A stretch of DNA of 64,000 nucleotides from Camillea tinctor (lineage: Eukaryota; Ascomycota; Sordariomycetes; Xylariales; Xylariaceae), in assembly GCA_022578605.1 (NCBI GenBank), contig MU394102.1, positions 243,389 to 307,388 of the forward strand, in the 5' to 3' direction. The translations under genes were made by a program, and so were the position numbers. Shown here piece by piece: positions 1 through 10,432 of the stretch. Under the pieces are notes generated by a model that did no database searches, was not told the DNA's origin, and saw only the letters and a list, made by a program, of their open reading frames with translations. Position 1 is the first letter of the stretch. Each line of letters opens with the position of its first letter.

Positions 1-1490
1 CCTTAAAAAATTAAAGTTAATATTAAATAAAAGCGCTAAATAAAAAAATCCTTAATATTAAAAAAAGTATTATTACGTTACTATAAAAGTATTTAATAGC
101 AAAGTTTTTTTATAATTTTAAAAAAGCTTTTAAGTTTTAAGTTTTATTAAATTTTAAATATTAAAATAATTAAAATAAATATTTTATTTAAAATAAAGTA
201 ATAAATAAGTATAATAAAATAAAGTAATTTAAAATAACTAATAGCATTTAAAACTTTATTTTTATTTATTTTGCCGTAAAAATAAACGCAAAATACTTTA
301 AAATTACATTTATACGTAATATTTTGCTTAATAAACAGCTTTTTAACTTATATATATATTTATAAAAAAAATTAATTATACTTTTTTGTTTTTTTGTTTA
401 TATACGCTTTAAGCTATAAAGTAATAAAGTTTTAAACGTTATTTATAAGTTTAAATTGTTAATAAATAGCATAATAATTAATATTATTAACGCTAATTAC
501 TTTAAAAAACCTACGTTTATTTTATAGCTATAATTTAAAAAATTTACCGTTAATAATAACGCAAATTTAACTAAAAACCTCAATAGTAAAAGCCTTTAAT
601 GTAACTATTAAAAAAAAAATAAAAATAGCAATATTTTTATCTTTATTAACTATTTCATTATTAATACTAATAATAGCATTAATAATAACATTAATAACAA
701 TATTAGCGCTATTATTATTATTTATAGTAACACTAATAGCAATATTAGCGCTATTATCGTTGCTATTATTATTATTATTGTTTTTAAAAGCAACGTTATT
801 ATCGTTATTATTATTATTATCGTTATTTTTTTTTTAAAAAAATGATTTTTGTAATAAATCATGTTTTATTAACTGCTTTTTTTAACAACTACTTTAATAA
901 GTAAGCTTAAGTATAAGCTTTATTTAAAATGTTTTCTTAATAATAGCAGCTTATTTTTAAACTGCTTTTTAATAAAAGGTATTATTGCAAAATTTACTTT
1001 CTACTGCTTTAAACAAAGGCTTTTAAATATGCTTTAAAAACATTATTAAAGTTTAATTAGCAGTTTTATTAATATAAATTTGCTTAAAAAAAAAGCGTGT
1101 GCAGCTTAAAGCTAAAAGTAAAAGTTAAAAAAGTTGCTTTTTTGCCCGTAAAATAAAGCAAAAACGCGAAAATAGCAACAAAAAAATTAAGATTTTAATA
1201 AGTAAATTTAATTATAAGTTAGTTACAAAAAGGCATTATCGTAATATAAAGCATTACTTTGCAAATTAAAAAAGATTTTAATTGCTTTAATAGTTTTTAT
1301 AAAACTAAAGCTATAAAAGAAAAGTAACATTAGCAAAAATAACTTTTTATATAAGTTAAAAGGTTTTAAACCTTTAAAAGCGCTTTTTACGATAAAATTG
1401 CTTACAAAATAATAGCTTTATTAAATGAAATTAAATGTTAAGATAAATAGTATTATAGGTTAAAAATGTAAAAAATGCGCGTGTCGCGCG
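1..1490. repeat. AT-rich island, probably a RIP-degraded repeat
   Basis: Almost pure A/T with stops in every frame and no gene. The few remaining C and G bases mostly sit in GC or CG dinucleotides. A low-complexity ATT/TTA stretch lies at about 640-840. Composition returns to normal over about 1480-1560, so the edge is sharp. Known: in Pezizomycotina such blocks are usually old transposons mutated C-to-T by repeat-induced point mutation. Inferred: this is one. I could not recognise the parent element. Confidence 0.6.
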
Positions 1491-1816
1491 TGTTAAAAAA
1501 ATTGTATGTATGTAAGTAGAAAAAAATTGTAGGGCGCGACTTATTGTTTCGAAACGAGTGTATATGCGTTTATGCTGCCAACTATACTGTACGCTGTATG
1601 TGGGGTATACTGAATCTAGCTTATTGCCTATTTAGGCAATCTGAAGCCAACGCGGGGAAGCGGGTCGAAAAGCAGATCCCGACCTACACTAGTTAGTAGT
1701 ATATAGGCATTCCCTATTATTCTTCTAGCAGATCATCACTGTCTATAAGTGCTACTAATATGTGAATATTTTGATAATGATCAATCGATATCCTGTCTAT
1801 TTATAGAGAAGGTGAA
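1491..1816. promoter_or_regulatory. Upstream region of the first Zn2Cys6 gene
   Basis: Normal-composition DNA between the AT-rich island and the first gene. It must contain the promoter of the regulator starting at 1817. No specific site could be supported. Confidence 0.35.
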
Positions 1817-4176
1817 ATGGCTCGGGCTTGTCAGGTACGTCTTCCAAGATTGTGATATATAGTTCCTAAGTGTCATACTCTTTAGTTTTGTCGACGACGC
1901 AAGATCAAGTGCAATGCGGAAAAGCCGGAATGTGGCACTTGTCGTAGTAGCAACCGTACTTGTGTCTACTACGATGCGCCGCCCAAACCCAGGCCGTCTG
2001 CATCTATAATCAACACTCTGCAGCAGGAGAAGAGTGCGTTAGAACGTGCTCTAACTCAGCTGAAAGCAGCTTCTGTTGAGCAGAGGGAAATCCTACTGAA
2101 CGGGTTGACTATAGCAGGCGGCAAGGTGCTATTATCGGAGAACTTCCATTCACCGGGTTCTGGCGGTGATGTGGAATTACTTGCAAGCCGCGGCTATATG
2201 CCTTCTCTCGGTCCGCGGACTAAAGAAAGTGTGAACGAAAATGACGAGACCTCCGATGAAGACGACGACGACGACGACGACGACGACTATGATAACCCTA
2301 ACTTCCTCTCTGTTGATGAAACATGTCAGGCCCGAGTGTACGGTGCTACCTCATCTCTCCCAGTGAGTAGCCCGGCTAGGCCTACGCTCATGGGACATAA
2401 CAATGTTGCTCAAGCATATAGAGACCAGCTGATCGCCAGCGCAGCTATAGGGAGGCAACGCGAGCATCACCTACGGACTCTAAGCACCATTCGGGGCGTC
2501 CCCGCAGAGGTAGCCCTGCATTTATTAGATTTGCATTGGAACCGCCAGCATCACACATTCCTCCTAACATACAGGCCAGCTTTTTCGCGGGAATTGGTCG
2601 ATGGTGGCCCATACTGCACCGACTTTTTGTTAAATGCCGTATTTGCTTGCGCAAGTAAATTCTCTGAGCGGATTAGCCTCCGAAGTGATCCATCAGACCC
2701 CGAGTCTGCCGGGCAGCAGTTCTTCTCTCATTGCGACACGCTGCTTCATCGAGACTCTCTACTTACTCAGTCAAGCATCCCGACAGTCATTGGACTTCTC
2801 ATGTTGGGCTCGACGTTCAACGCGCGTGGGTCTACGACGAAGGGATGGTTATACACAGGCTATGCTATCCGCATGGTATACGATCTGGGCTTACATCTGG
2901 ATAGTGAAATACACAGATCCAATGCTGAAGAGGTCGAGATTCGCCGGCGGGTCTTCTGGGGTGCATTCATCTGCGAGAAACTCCAGAGCCTCTATCTAGG
3001 CCGTCCGGTTTTTATTCAGCTTCGTGACGCTAATGTGTCATTGGACTTCATGGATGTGTTTGAAGAACTAGAACCTTGGGCGCCATACACAGATCCAACC
3101 ATAAACGCCAGTGATCCGCCCTTGTATGCTGCTGTTAGACCACCCCTTACCTACTCTGTGTCCGTGTTTCAGCAGTTCTGCACACTCTCCAAGATCATGA
3201 CAAAAATCATCAATAAGATCTACCCTGTTGGACCGACGGCACGCAAGATGCTAAGTCACAGGCGAAATATCCACCGTCTGCTTTGTACATGGTATCACGA
3301 TCTCCCTCCACATCTGAAGTATGAGCCATGGACAAATACGCCCGAACGCCCAGCTGCAGTTACCCCACATCTCACCATACTACACATGGTCTACTACTGC
3401 CTCGTTATTCTCTTGCACCGACCATTCATATCGCATAGGGGCACCGAAGTTGCTACCGTATCGACCAGTTCGTGGAAGAAATGTAGTACGGCGGCTCGAA
3501 ATATTACCAATCTAGCACTATCATATAGGGCTACGTATCCATTGCGCAAATCTAGTTATCTGCTTAGCTATGCTGTAAGCAGAAATTTGAGTTGAGATTC
3601 CTCTTATTAATAGGATCATGAACAAGTTACGACATAGAAGCAAGACCTCAAAGCCATTCATCCTTGTTCTACAACTACAGCACAATACGAAACCAACTGG
3701 GCGAGTATGAACTAACCCGGACATCACAGGTCTATGTTGCATGTACCATTCACGTTCATAATGCGGCCCCTCCAGGGAAGAATCCAGTCGGTGCAGATTT
3801 ATCTTTACTCGAAGCTAGTCTGAAGTGCTTAGATGAACTAGCCATCCCCAACTCTGGCGTGGCGGATACGACAAGGATCATACGATCACTGATGAGGAAC
3901 AAAGGAATTCAAGAAACCCCAGGTATCAGTATTAACCTACCTAGGTACATTCCAATAGACTTTGCTGACCCATACCCATAAGCAAGTTTCTCTGATCCCC
4001 AGCTACTAGGATCCAACGATATAGATACTTCTTGGCAGCTCTTCGAGGATTCACCAGCTACGGAAGAGTTGAACACGATGCGATCGTTTTCAGACTTCGA
4101 TGTTCCTGGCCAAGACTTGCTTTTTGGGTTTATGGACGATAACTTCTCGATATCTAGCTTCATGCCCCAAGGATAA
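1817..4176 (+). CDS. Zn2Cys6 fungal transcription factor, NIT4/NirA-like layout
   Basis: Nuclear DNA-binding regulator. Proposed exons: 1817-1834, 1886-3574, 3730-3922, 3983-4176, giving 697 residues. The 18-nt first exon supplies the first zinc-cluster cysteine. The full cluster has Cys 5, 8, 15, 22, 25 and 32 (C-x2-C-x6-C-x6-C-x2-C-x6-C). A leucine-rich coiled-coil stretch follows (about 50-75), then an aspartate run from GAC repeats (about 132-142), then the fungal-specific middle domain (about 215-480). The last exon encodes an acidic, aromatic-rich tail typical of activation regions. Splicing 3575-3729 joins SYA to VYVACTIHVHN, as expected for this family. The 60-nt intron 3923-3982 removes an in-frame TAA at 3979. 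The gene lies 409 bp upstream of an FAD-dependent dehydrogenase on the same strand, so it may regulate it. The target is unknown. Confidence 0.85.
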
Positions 4177-4372
4177 ATAGCAAGCTTAATATCAAGAGGA
4201 AAGGTAGAAGTTACTAGATACGACCATAGTGCAGGCCTATTTCACCGGTGTTGTCAAGTCAAAATTGACCCATATGATTACTACATATCAATGCCTTCGT
4301 GCTTGCCCACCATACCCCATACGGGAACCACTCCACAACCGAAGTTAGCACATACCTAGAAAACGTGCCAGA

Positions 4373-4389
4373 CGGACCCCCTCAGCCCG
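4373..4389. promoter_or_regulatory. CGG-N11-CCG candidate Zn2Cys6 binding site
   Basis: CGG at 4373-4375 and CCG at 4387-4389 are separated by exactly 11 bases, the Gal4-type spacing of everted/inverted CGG triplets bound by Zn2Cys6 dimers. The site lies about 197 bp upstream of the dehydrogenase start at 4586 and downstream of the regulator ending at 4176. The sequence is seen directly; binding is inferred, and a match of this short length can occur by chance. Confidence 0.35.
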
Positions 4390-4585
4390 TCCTGGCGGGT
4401 TGTGGGGTTAATAAGGTAGCACTGCGGAGTGAAAGAGCCCGCAACAGGTCCACGACAAATTGTTTAGCCAATGTAGATGACATATATTTGGGGTAAATTA
4501 TACATAGGTAGGTCATGGAGGCTGTCCTCGTAGTGACTGTCAAAGAAGACTAGTTTTGGCTGTCCGCAAGCAAACGACGACTACC

Positions 4586-6169
4586 ATGTCCCAAGACCTT
4601 CCATCCAAGTGTGACGTGCTAGTGATCGGCAGCGGAAACGCTGGCTTCTCTGCTGCCACATCCGCCGCACAACACGGCGCCGGGAGCGTTGTGCTTATTG
4701 ACAAGTGCCCCGAGGACTGGGCGGGCGGCAACAGCTACTTTACGGCCGGTGCATTCCGAATAGCACATACTGGCCTGAAGGACTTACAGCCGCTCGTCAA
4801 CAACATCAACGCAGACAATGCAGGTGTCATCGACTTGGACCCCTACACGCACTCCGACTTCCAGCATGATCTCTCACGTGTAACGGCCGGCCGCTCAGAT
4901 GTCTCCTTAGGCCGCATCTTAGTCCATGACTCGAATGATGCGATCAAGTGGTTAGCGCGTCAAGGGGTCCGTTTCCAGTTGTCTTTCAACCGCCAGGCTT
5001 ATAAGGTCAATGGCCGGTACAAGTTTTGGGGTGGTATGGCGCTCATGACGGAGGACGGTGGCAAGGGGTTGATCGAGGATCACAAGCGGGCAGCGCATAA
5101 GCACGACGTGAGAACCTTCTGGTCGACGACGGCAAGGAGGCTCTTGGCCAACCCAGAAACCGGTGCGGTGCAAGGGGTCGTGGTTGAGCGAGACGGAAAA
5201 TCGTACACAATCGAGTCTAAGGCCACCATTCTCGCCGCAGGGGGATTTGAAGCTAATCCGCGTATGCGCTGTCAATATCTCGGTCCCAATTGGGATTTGG
5301 CCTATGTTCGGGGAACCCCTTATAACACGGGCGACTGCTTGGAGATGGCCATCAGGGACGTGTCGGCAAAACAGGCTGGCAACTGGTCGGGATGCCACTC
5401 AGTGGCCTGGGACGCTGATGCACCTCCCAATACTGGCGACCGGGCCATATCCAACCAATTCACAAAATCCGGCTACCCCCTCGGCATCATGGTAAACAAC
5501 CAAGGAGATCGCTTTGTGGACGAAGGGGTCGACCTTCGCAACTACACGTATGCCAAGTTTGGCAAGGCCATTCTAGCTCAGCCCGACGGGGTGGCCTTCC
5601 AGATCTGGGACGCCAAAACGATCCCGTGGTTGAGGGCCGAAGAGTATCGAGACGACATCGTTCGTAAAATCCGGGCCAGCAGCATCGAGGAGCTAGCCGA
5701 CAAGTGTGTGGCGGAAGGCCTGCAATCTCGGCAAAGGTTCATCGACACGCTGACCACGTTCAACCGAGCCGCAAGTGCACATCGCAAAGAGCATCCCTCG
5801 CTGACATGGGATCCAGCGGTAAAAGACGGTGTCTCAACGCAGGCTCGGGAGCATCGCTTGCAGCTGCCAAAGTCAAACTGGGCACTGCCTATCGACGAAG
5901 CGCCGTTCCTCGCAGTCAAGGTGACGTGTGGAGTAACGTTCACATTCGGCGGGCTCGCAGTCAACCCAGAGACCGCCGCGGTTCTCTCGACAAGCAACCG
6001 GGAGATCCCAGGGTTGTTCTGCGTGGGCGAAATGATGGGGGGTCTTTTCTATGGCAACTACCCCGGCGGCTCTGGGTTGACTTCTGGTGCTGTCTTTGGA
6101 AGAAGAGCAGGACGAGCAGCTGCAAGTTTGGCAGCCGGAACAACTCCGGAGGTGAGATCGAACTTGTAG
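4586..6169 (+). CDS. FAD-dependent fumarate-reductase-type dehydrogenase (tricarballylate dehydrogenase/TcuA-like)
   Basis: Predicted flavoprotein of the FAD_binding_2 family (fumarate reductase flavoprotein, TcuA/CobZ branch), 527 residues, no intron. The ATG at 4586 (ctaccATG) was chosen because it begins just before the nucleotide-binding fold. The dinucleotide motif GSGNAG is at residues 15-20, followed by an acidic/basic strand end (VVLIDK). The substrate-domain segment includes GYPLGIMVNNQGDRFVDEG. The C-terminal FAD signature FCVGEMMGG..NYPGGSGLTSGAVFGRRAG is near 478-508. There is no signal peptide or membrane segment, so it is probably soluble. Family members oxidise or reduce dicarboxylates and tricarboxylates; the true substrate cannot be read from sequence. 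It sits between two Zn2Cys6 regulator genes and near a HAD hydrolase, suggesting an inducible catabolic role. Confidence 0.85.
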   Translation: MSQDLPSKCDVLVIGSGNAGFSAATSAAQHGAGSVVLIDKCPEDWAGGNSYFTAGAFRIAHTGLKDLQPLVNNINADNAGVIDLDPYTHSDFQHDLSRVTAGRSDVSLGRILVHDSNDAIKWLARQGVRFQLSFNRQAYKVNGRYKFWGGMALMTEDGGKGLIEDHKRAAHKHDVRTFWSTTARRLLANPETGAVQGVVVERDGKSYTIESKATILAAGGFEANPRMRCQYLGPNWDLAYVRGTPYNTGDCLEMAIRDVSAKQAGNWSGCHSVAWDADAPPNTGDRAISNQFTKSGYPLGIMVNNQGDRFVDEGVDLRNYTYAKFGKAILAQPDGVAFQIWDAKTIPWLRAEEYRDDIVRKIRASSIEELADKCVAEGLQSRQRFIDTLTTFNRAASAHRKEHPSLTWDPAVKDGVSTQAREHRLQLPKSNWALPIDEAPFLAVKVTCGVTFTFGGLAVNPETAAVLSTSNREIPGLFCVGEMMGGLFYGNYPGGSGLTSGAVFGRRAGRAAASLAAGTTPEVRSNL

Positions 6170-6744
6170 GAACCTATCTGTCTACTGGTGTAGTATTAAA
6201 GCGACTCATTATACCAACAACTTATAGTTACTGATATAGGTTATCAGTCTCCTTCAAGGATCTAGAACTTGTTACATAGCTAGCTTACGAGCTCCTATTA
6301 ACTCGCCCCTTTTTGGTTTCTTTTCTAAATCATACCCGGGTTAGGTAACTAACCAATATACCTGACAATTGAACCCCTTTTCATGATGCCATCAGCTTCT
6401 AGAACCATCCGCAGTGCTACGATTTTTTAATGAAACAAACTTACAGTTAATTGCCATATTTCAAAACAAGGTTTTATATTTTGTACTATATTGATTTTTC
6501 TTTTCAGTGGTCATCACGTTAGAAACTTGCGATATGTATTTCAGTTACCCCTTATCAACACCTCCTTTCAGAATTCTTAAGATAATACAGGTCATATAAA
6601 TGCCCAGAACTCAGAATAAGAACTAGCTTTTATGTAATAGTGATTTTCATAACATGCATGGGTGTCTGGGACTTCACCAGGTTATTGAAGCCCAAACTGA
6701 AACCACTGGTCTAAACCAGGTACACTACTGGCGAAGTCATCAAA
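6170..6744. other. Convergent intergenic region
   Basis: 3' flanks of the dehydrogenase (plus strand) and of the second regulator (minus strand). AT-rich; no gene or recognisable element. Confidence 0.6.
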
Positions 6745-9072
6745 CTACGATGCTCTAGGTCTTGATAGGTTGCTGTCTTGTTGTGGCGGTCTTCTAGTTA
6801 TGTTAGGTGATTCCCCTTCCACAACCTCGAATGATCGGGTTTGGGTTTGTTGCGATGCTGCCCAATTTTTGAATTTCATGTACGCGGAAGCCCTACTACC
6901 GCTTTTGTTACTGGGTACAGCACTCAAAATGGTCTGTTGGTCGAGCTTGTCTAATGCCAATTCAAGGGCCTCCACGGTGAGCCTCTCAGAGTGCTGAGAG
7001 AATTTCCCGACCGACATATCTTTCAGAAATTTGATTCCCCTATCGCAGGTCTTTTGGAGTCGGCGGCTACGGGTTGTCATACGGTGCGCTAGAAGCACTA
7101 GTACCGCTGCACAGCACGAGGTGAACTCGGTGTAAGACGATTTTGCTAGACCGACCTCTTCGTGTAGAGTCTGACAAAGGTCGATTATGACCAAAGCACT
7201 CTGGACACAATCATTAACAAGATCGTCGCGTATCTTACGCCAATCACCAACGCGATCTTCTTCTGTGCTATGTGATGTTGAGCTCTCTCCATTGAGTATG
7301 AAGGGCCGTCCAATAAAGACATACACTAAGTGGTAGGTCAAATGTAAATGTATGTTGGGGCGGAAGAGTGGCTTTGCGGGATCAAGGTCGCGGCAAAATA
7401 ATTCTGTAGGAAGAGTTTGCCAATGATTTTGTAACTGGGCCTTCAGGTCTAACATGGACTGGGCTGCAGCCGGTTGAGTCTCATCGCCAGCTTGTCTAAA
7501 GGCAGAGCTGAATAGTTCAAGTCAGTGTGAATGACACTTTAAAGATAGCCAGGTAAGAGAATCTTACACAAAGTCCCTGGCGCTCTCAAGCATATCTATT
7601 AATCTAATCATGGCTAGTAGATTTGGAAGTGTATCAACTCTATCCTCCGGCTTGATGCCCGGAATATTCGTTGGGTATTCACAGTTGACATCGCGCCTCG
7701 CTAGCGAGACCGGCCGACCATGGAAGACACAGATCCGCCTAGGGGTTAATCAGAATAAGATAAATAAATCTATGATAGAAAAACATGACTAACCTTTCTA
7801 GAGTATATACCGTCCAGAAGATCCTTCTTCGTAGCTCTGCCAACCTTGACTCAGTTATACGATAATCTTCACGATGCATAGAATTTTGGGTCGCAATTCT
7901 GCTAGCAATTCCCAAGTAAGTGCATGATAGGCCACCCGCATCTACGGGGAGCGTGTATGCACCGAGGAGAACGAATGCCTGGACGCTTTGAAGGGAAGCG
8001 TTGGCGATGGTATCTGGAATCAATCTGCAAGCGATATGATAAAAGGTTACGGCCACACTATCATCAGGCTCGCTCGTTTCTGGGGTAGTGACATCCTGGC
8101 GATCTGACCTAAAGGTCAAATGTGCAAACTGTGTACCCATGGCAAATACCATCAGTAAGGTACATACCCATGATGCATCATCCGTGTCGAATTCCACAGT
8201 GGATGAGTAGAAATCGACGAGTTTATGACGCAAAAACTCTTCATCTACATAACAGTAATTTGTTTCCGCATAATCGAAGAAGACATTGACAAGGAACAGA
8301 GCGACATCCTCTGGTGGAAACTGAGATGCAGCCTCTACTATTACCGGCAGTCTGGGTTGCATCTAGGCTACCACTGGGGAACGATCAAGATTTGGGTTGT
8401 TCGGACGGGGCTATTCACATTGAGGCCTTAGAGAGTGCGGTTATAGTTATTATCAGCATGTACCATACCTCTGGGATGGAGTCATATAGTTATCCGGCTA
8501 CTTTCTGCTGCAGACGAAAGGAGAAACTTTGGTGGGACAACTCCATAGAAGAACTTGATATGCCAACCGGCCTGACAGAAGACGTGACATGTCTCCTGTC
8601 CTGACCGCCCCTGGTGATACCCATAGTATTCCTAGAGAGAGACGCAATCAAGTCAAGGAGATGTGGCTTGTCAAACTGTTCTGTGCTGGTGAAATGCCTT
8701 ACTATCCGTTCCAAGGCCTTGATCCTTTCGATATCGAAAAAGTCATCGCTGCTCTTTGATAAGCGATTAACCTAGTACCGAACAAGAATAACGATATGAT
8801 GAACAATATATCACTTACATGAGGTTACCAGAGAGTACGGGTTGAAGACCTGGATGCCGCCCCCTAGGGCTATGTCTTGGCACATCAGTGTACCTACATT
8901 GACGCCCTGCCCGGCGGCATCGTGAGCAGTTTTCAATGCCATCACACTTTTCCTTAAGTCTTCTACATGCGTCACAACTAAAATGAGAGATGAGCAGGTG
9001 TTTTTTATACGCTTACATCAATAAACCAACAAATTAGACTTACGCTCTGGAAGCTCTCTTTTTCCGGAACAT
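6745..9072 (-). CDS. Second Zn2Cys6 fungal transcription factor
   Basis: Nuclear regulator on the minus strand. Proposed exons: 9072-9044, 8977-8819, 8751-8502, 8320-7794, 7738-7568, 7507-6745, about 632 residues and in frame throughout. The 29-nt first exon encodes a basic lead-in (FRKKRASRA). The next exon completes a full cluster with Cys 11, 14, 21, 27, 30 and 37 (C-x2-C-x6-C-x5-C-x2-C-x6-C). The fungal-specific domain is clear from FPPEDVALFLVNVFFDYAET through RRRIFWTVYTLER, joined by splicing to RICVFHGRPVSLARRD. The junction at 8501-8321 (181 nt, weak GTAGCC donor) is the least certain. An extra small exon or alternative acceptors there are possible, and the 8818-8752 intron also has a competing acceptor at 8772. 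The gene converges on the dehydrogenase gene and lies just downstream of the HAD hydrolase on the same strand. Confidence 0.8.
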
Positions 9073-9458
9073 AACCGGCTCCGGGCCGGGTGGAGGGTTG
9101 CTCGGCTTATCTAGCAGGCTTTCTATTTAAGAAAAAGGGGAGGGGAAGAAGAGATTATGGTACAGAAACATGGGGTAAATACGTCGTCAAATCCTATGCG
9201 CTAGCCTAGATGGATGTTCCTGGACATACTTACATACCTCTGACTAGCCCATCACTCAACCGAAACCGGAACTTTCTTTCTCGGCAATAAGCCCGCCCCC
9301 TTTTTCGCAGCAATATCAGTATATCAAGGTTAATGTACGTAAACTCGGTATAAATGGTGCCTTCAACCTATGGTTGCTGATTATAAGTTCAATACAATAC
9401 ATCATGACTAATATTTTGAATTATGCCAAGGGCCTGTGAATTGTTTTACTACCTATCT
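9073..9458. promoter_or_regulatory. Upstream region of second Zn2Cys6 gene
   Basis: Contains the promoter of the minus-strand regulator and the 3' flank of the HAD gene. The first 40 bases upstream of the regulator start (about 9073-9105) hold several CGG/CCG triplets, compatible with autoregulation, though this is only inference. Confidence 0.35.
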
Positions 9459-10169
9459 TCACTCCTTTTCTAGTGCGTCCGCCATCTCCCCCAATGTATT
9501 AAACTTCCAGTCATACACTAGACTATCCCTATTACCCATGATAGCACCCGGTCTTACTATCCAACTCGAGTGCATTCCCATTGCCTTGGCGGGATGATGA
9601 TCATGATACTGGCTCTGCGCTGTCTGCAGAATCCTCTCCTTTGGCACCCCTAGTTTCTCCTGGACCTCCTTCACCATGTACTGAAAGTTGCGAAGATCGG
9701 GTTTGTAGCTACCCACATCTTGTGCAGTGATGATCAGGTCAAATTTCACGCCTTCCAATGGACCCTCGTTGCTTTTAGCAAATGATTCTAAATCAACGTT
9801 GGATAGCACGACGAGCTTGTAGTGCTTGCCCAATCGCTTCAGTGCGTCGACCGTATCCGGAAAGGCAGGCCAGCTTCCCACGGACGTGCCGAACGCCTCG
9901 CTTTGGTCAGAAGAGGGCTCTGGTAAACCGAGTTTCTTTGCGATTTGCGGGTGAATGGTTCTAAGGAGCTCATGATACTTGAGAGTCGGTGTTGCAGCTT
10001 GTTGGGTCCGCTCACATTCATGGACCACGTCTAGGAGCTTCTCTCTGCTGAAGTTGGCGTTATTGGTGTCGAGCAAGGGTTGGAGATTAGCCAATATTCC
10101 CGTTTCCCAGTCAATCAGAGTGCCGTATACATCAAATGAGAGGACATCAAAGTCCGAGAGCTTAGCCAT
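9459..10169 (-). CDS. Haloacid dehalogenase-like HAD hydrolase (type II)
   Basis: HAD-superfamily hydrolase of the 2-haloacid dehalogenase/epoxide-hydrolase-like group, 236 residues, single exon. The start at 10169 (MAKLSDFD) is preferred over the in-frame ATG 33 nt upstream because family proteins begin close to the first catalytic strand. Motif I is SFDVYGTLID with the nucleophile Asp at residue 13. Motif II is VVLSNVD. The motif III lysine is in SYKPDLRNF. A motif IV-like acidic segment is near HDHHPAKAMG. Length matches the family (about 220-240). Members cleave carbon-halogen bonds of short 2-haloacids or act as phosphatases; the fungal substrate is unknown. It is co-oriented with the Zn2Cys6 gene downstream and has a dense CGG/CCG array about 225 bp upstream. 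Confidence 0.85.
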   Translation of the reverse strand: MAKLSDFDVLSFDVYGTLIDWETGILANLQPLLDTNNANFSREKLLDVVHECERTQQAATPTLKYHELLRTIHPQIAKKLGLPEPSSDQSEAFGTSVGSWPAFPDTVDALKRLGKHYKLVVLSNVDLESFAKSNEGPLEGVKFDLIITAQDVGSYKPDLRNFQYMVKEVQEKLGVPKERILQTAQSQYHDHHPAKAMGMHSSWIVRPGAIMGNRDSLVYDWKFNTLGEMADALEKE

Positions 10170-10393
10170 ATTGGTGAGTAATGTGATGATAATAAGGTCC
10201 AATATGTTACTTTTTGGTGTTGGTAGATGATGCTCGTACTTCGAAATCGAAGGTCTCTCTGGATAGTTTTGAACCCCCGGCGTAACTTAATAATAGAATA
10301 GTATTGCCATGGGAAATGCCGGGCCTGACAGTATCATGCAAGCCGGTTAGTATCCATTTGATGGAGATAAGGAGTGACTTCACGTTCCCCAAT

Positions 10394-10432
10394 CGGAACC
10401 CGGACCGGGACCGGAACCGGACCGGTGCCGGA
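10394..10432. promoter_or_regulatory. CGG/CCG triplet array upstream of HAD gene
   Basis: Within 39 bases there is a near-tandem run of CCGG units separated by two or three bases (CCGGACCGGGACCGGAACCG and similar). It lies about 225 bp upstream of the HAD start. Zn2Cys6 proteins recognise CGG triplets, and two such genes are nearby. Function is inferred; it could be simple low-complexity sequence. Confidence 0.4.

Noticed and set aside
3979..3981. In-frame stop making the first regulator a pseudogene
   Set aside because: A well-formed 60-nt intron removes it and the frame continues into a sensible acidic tail.
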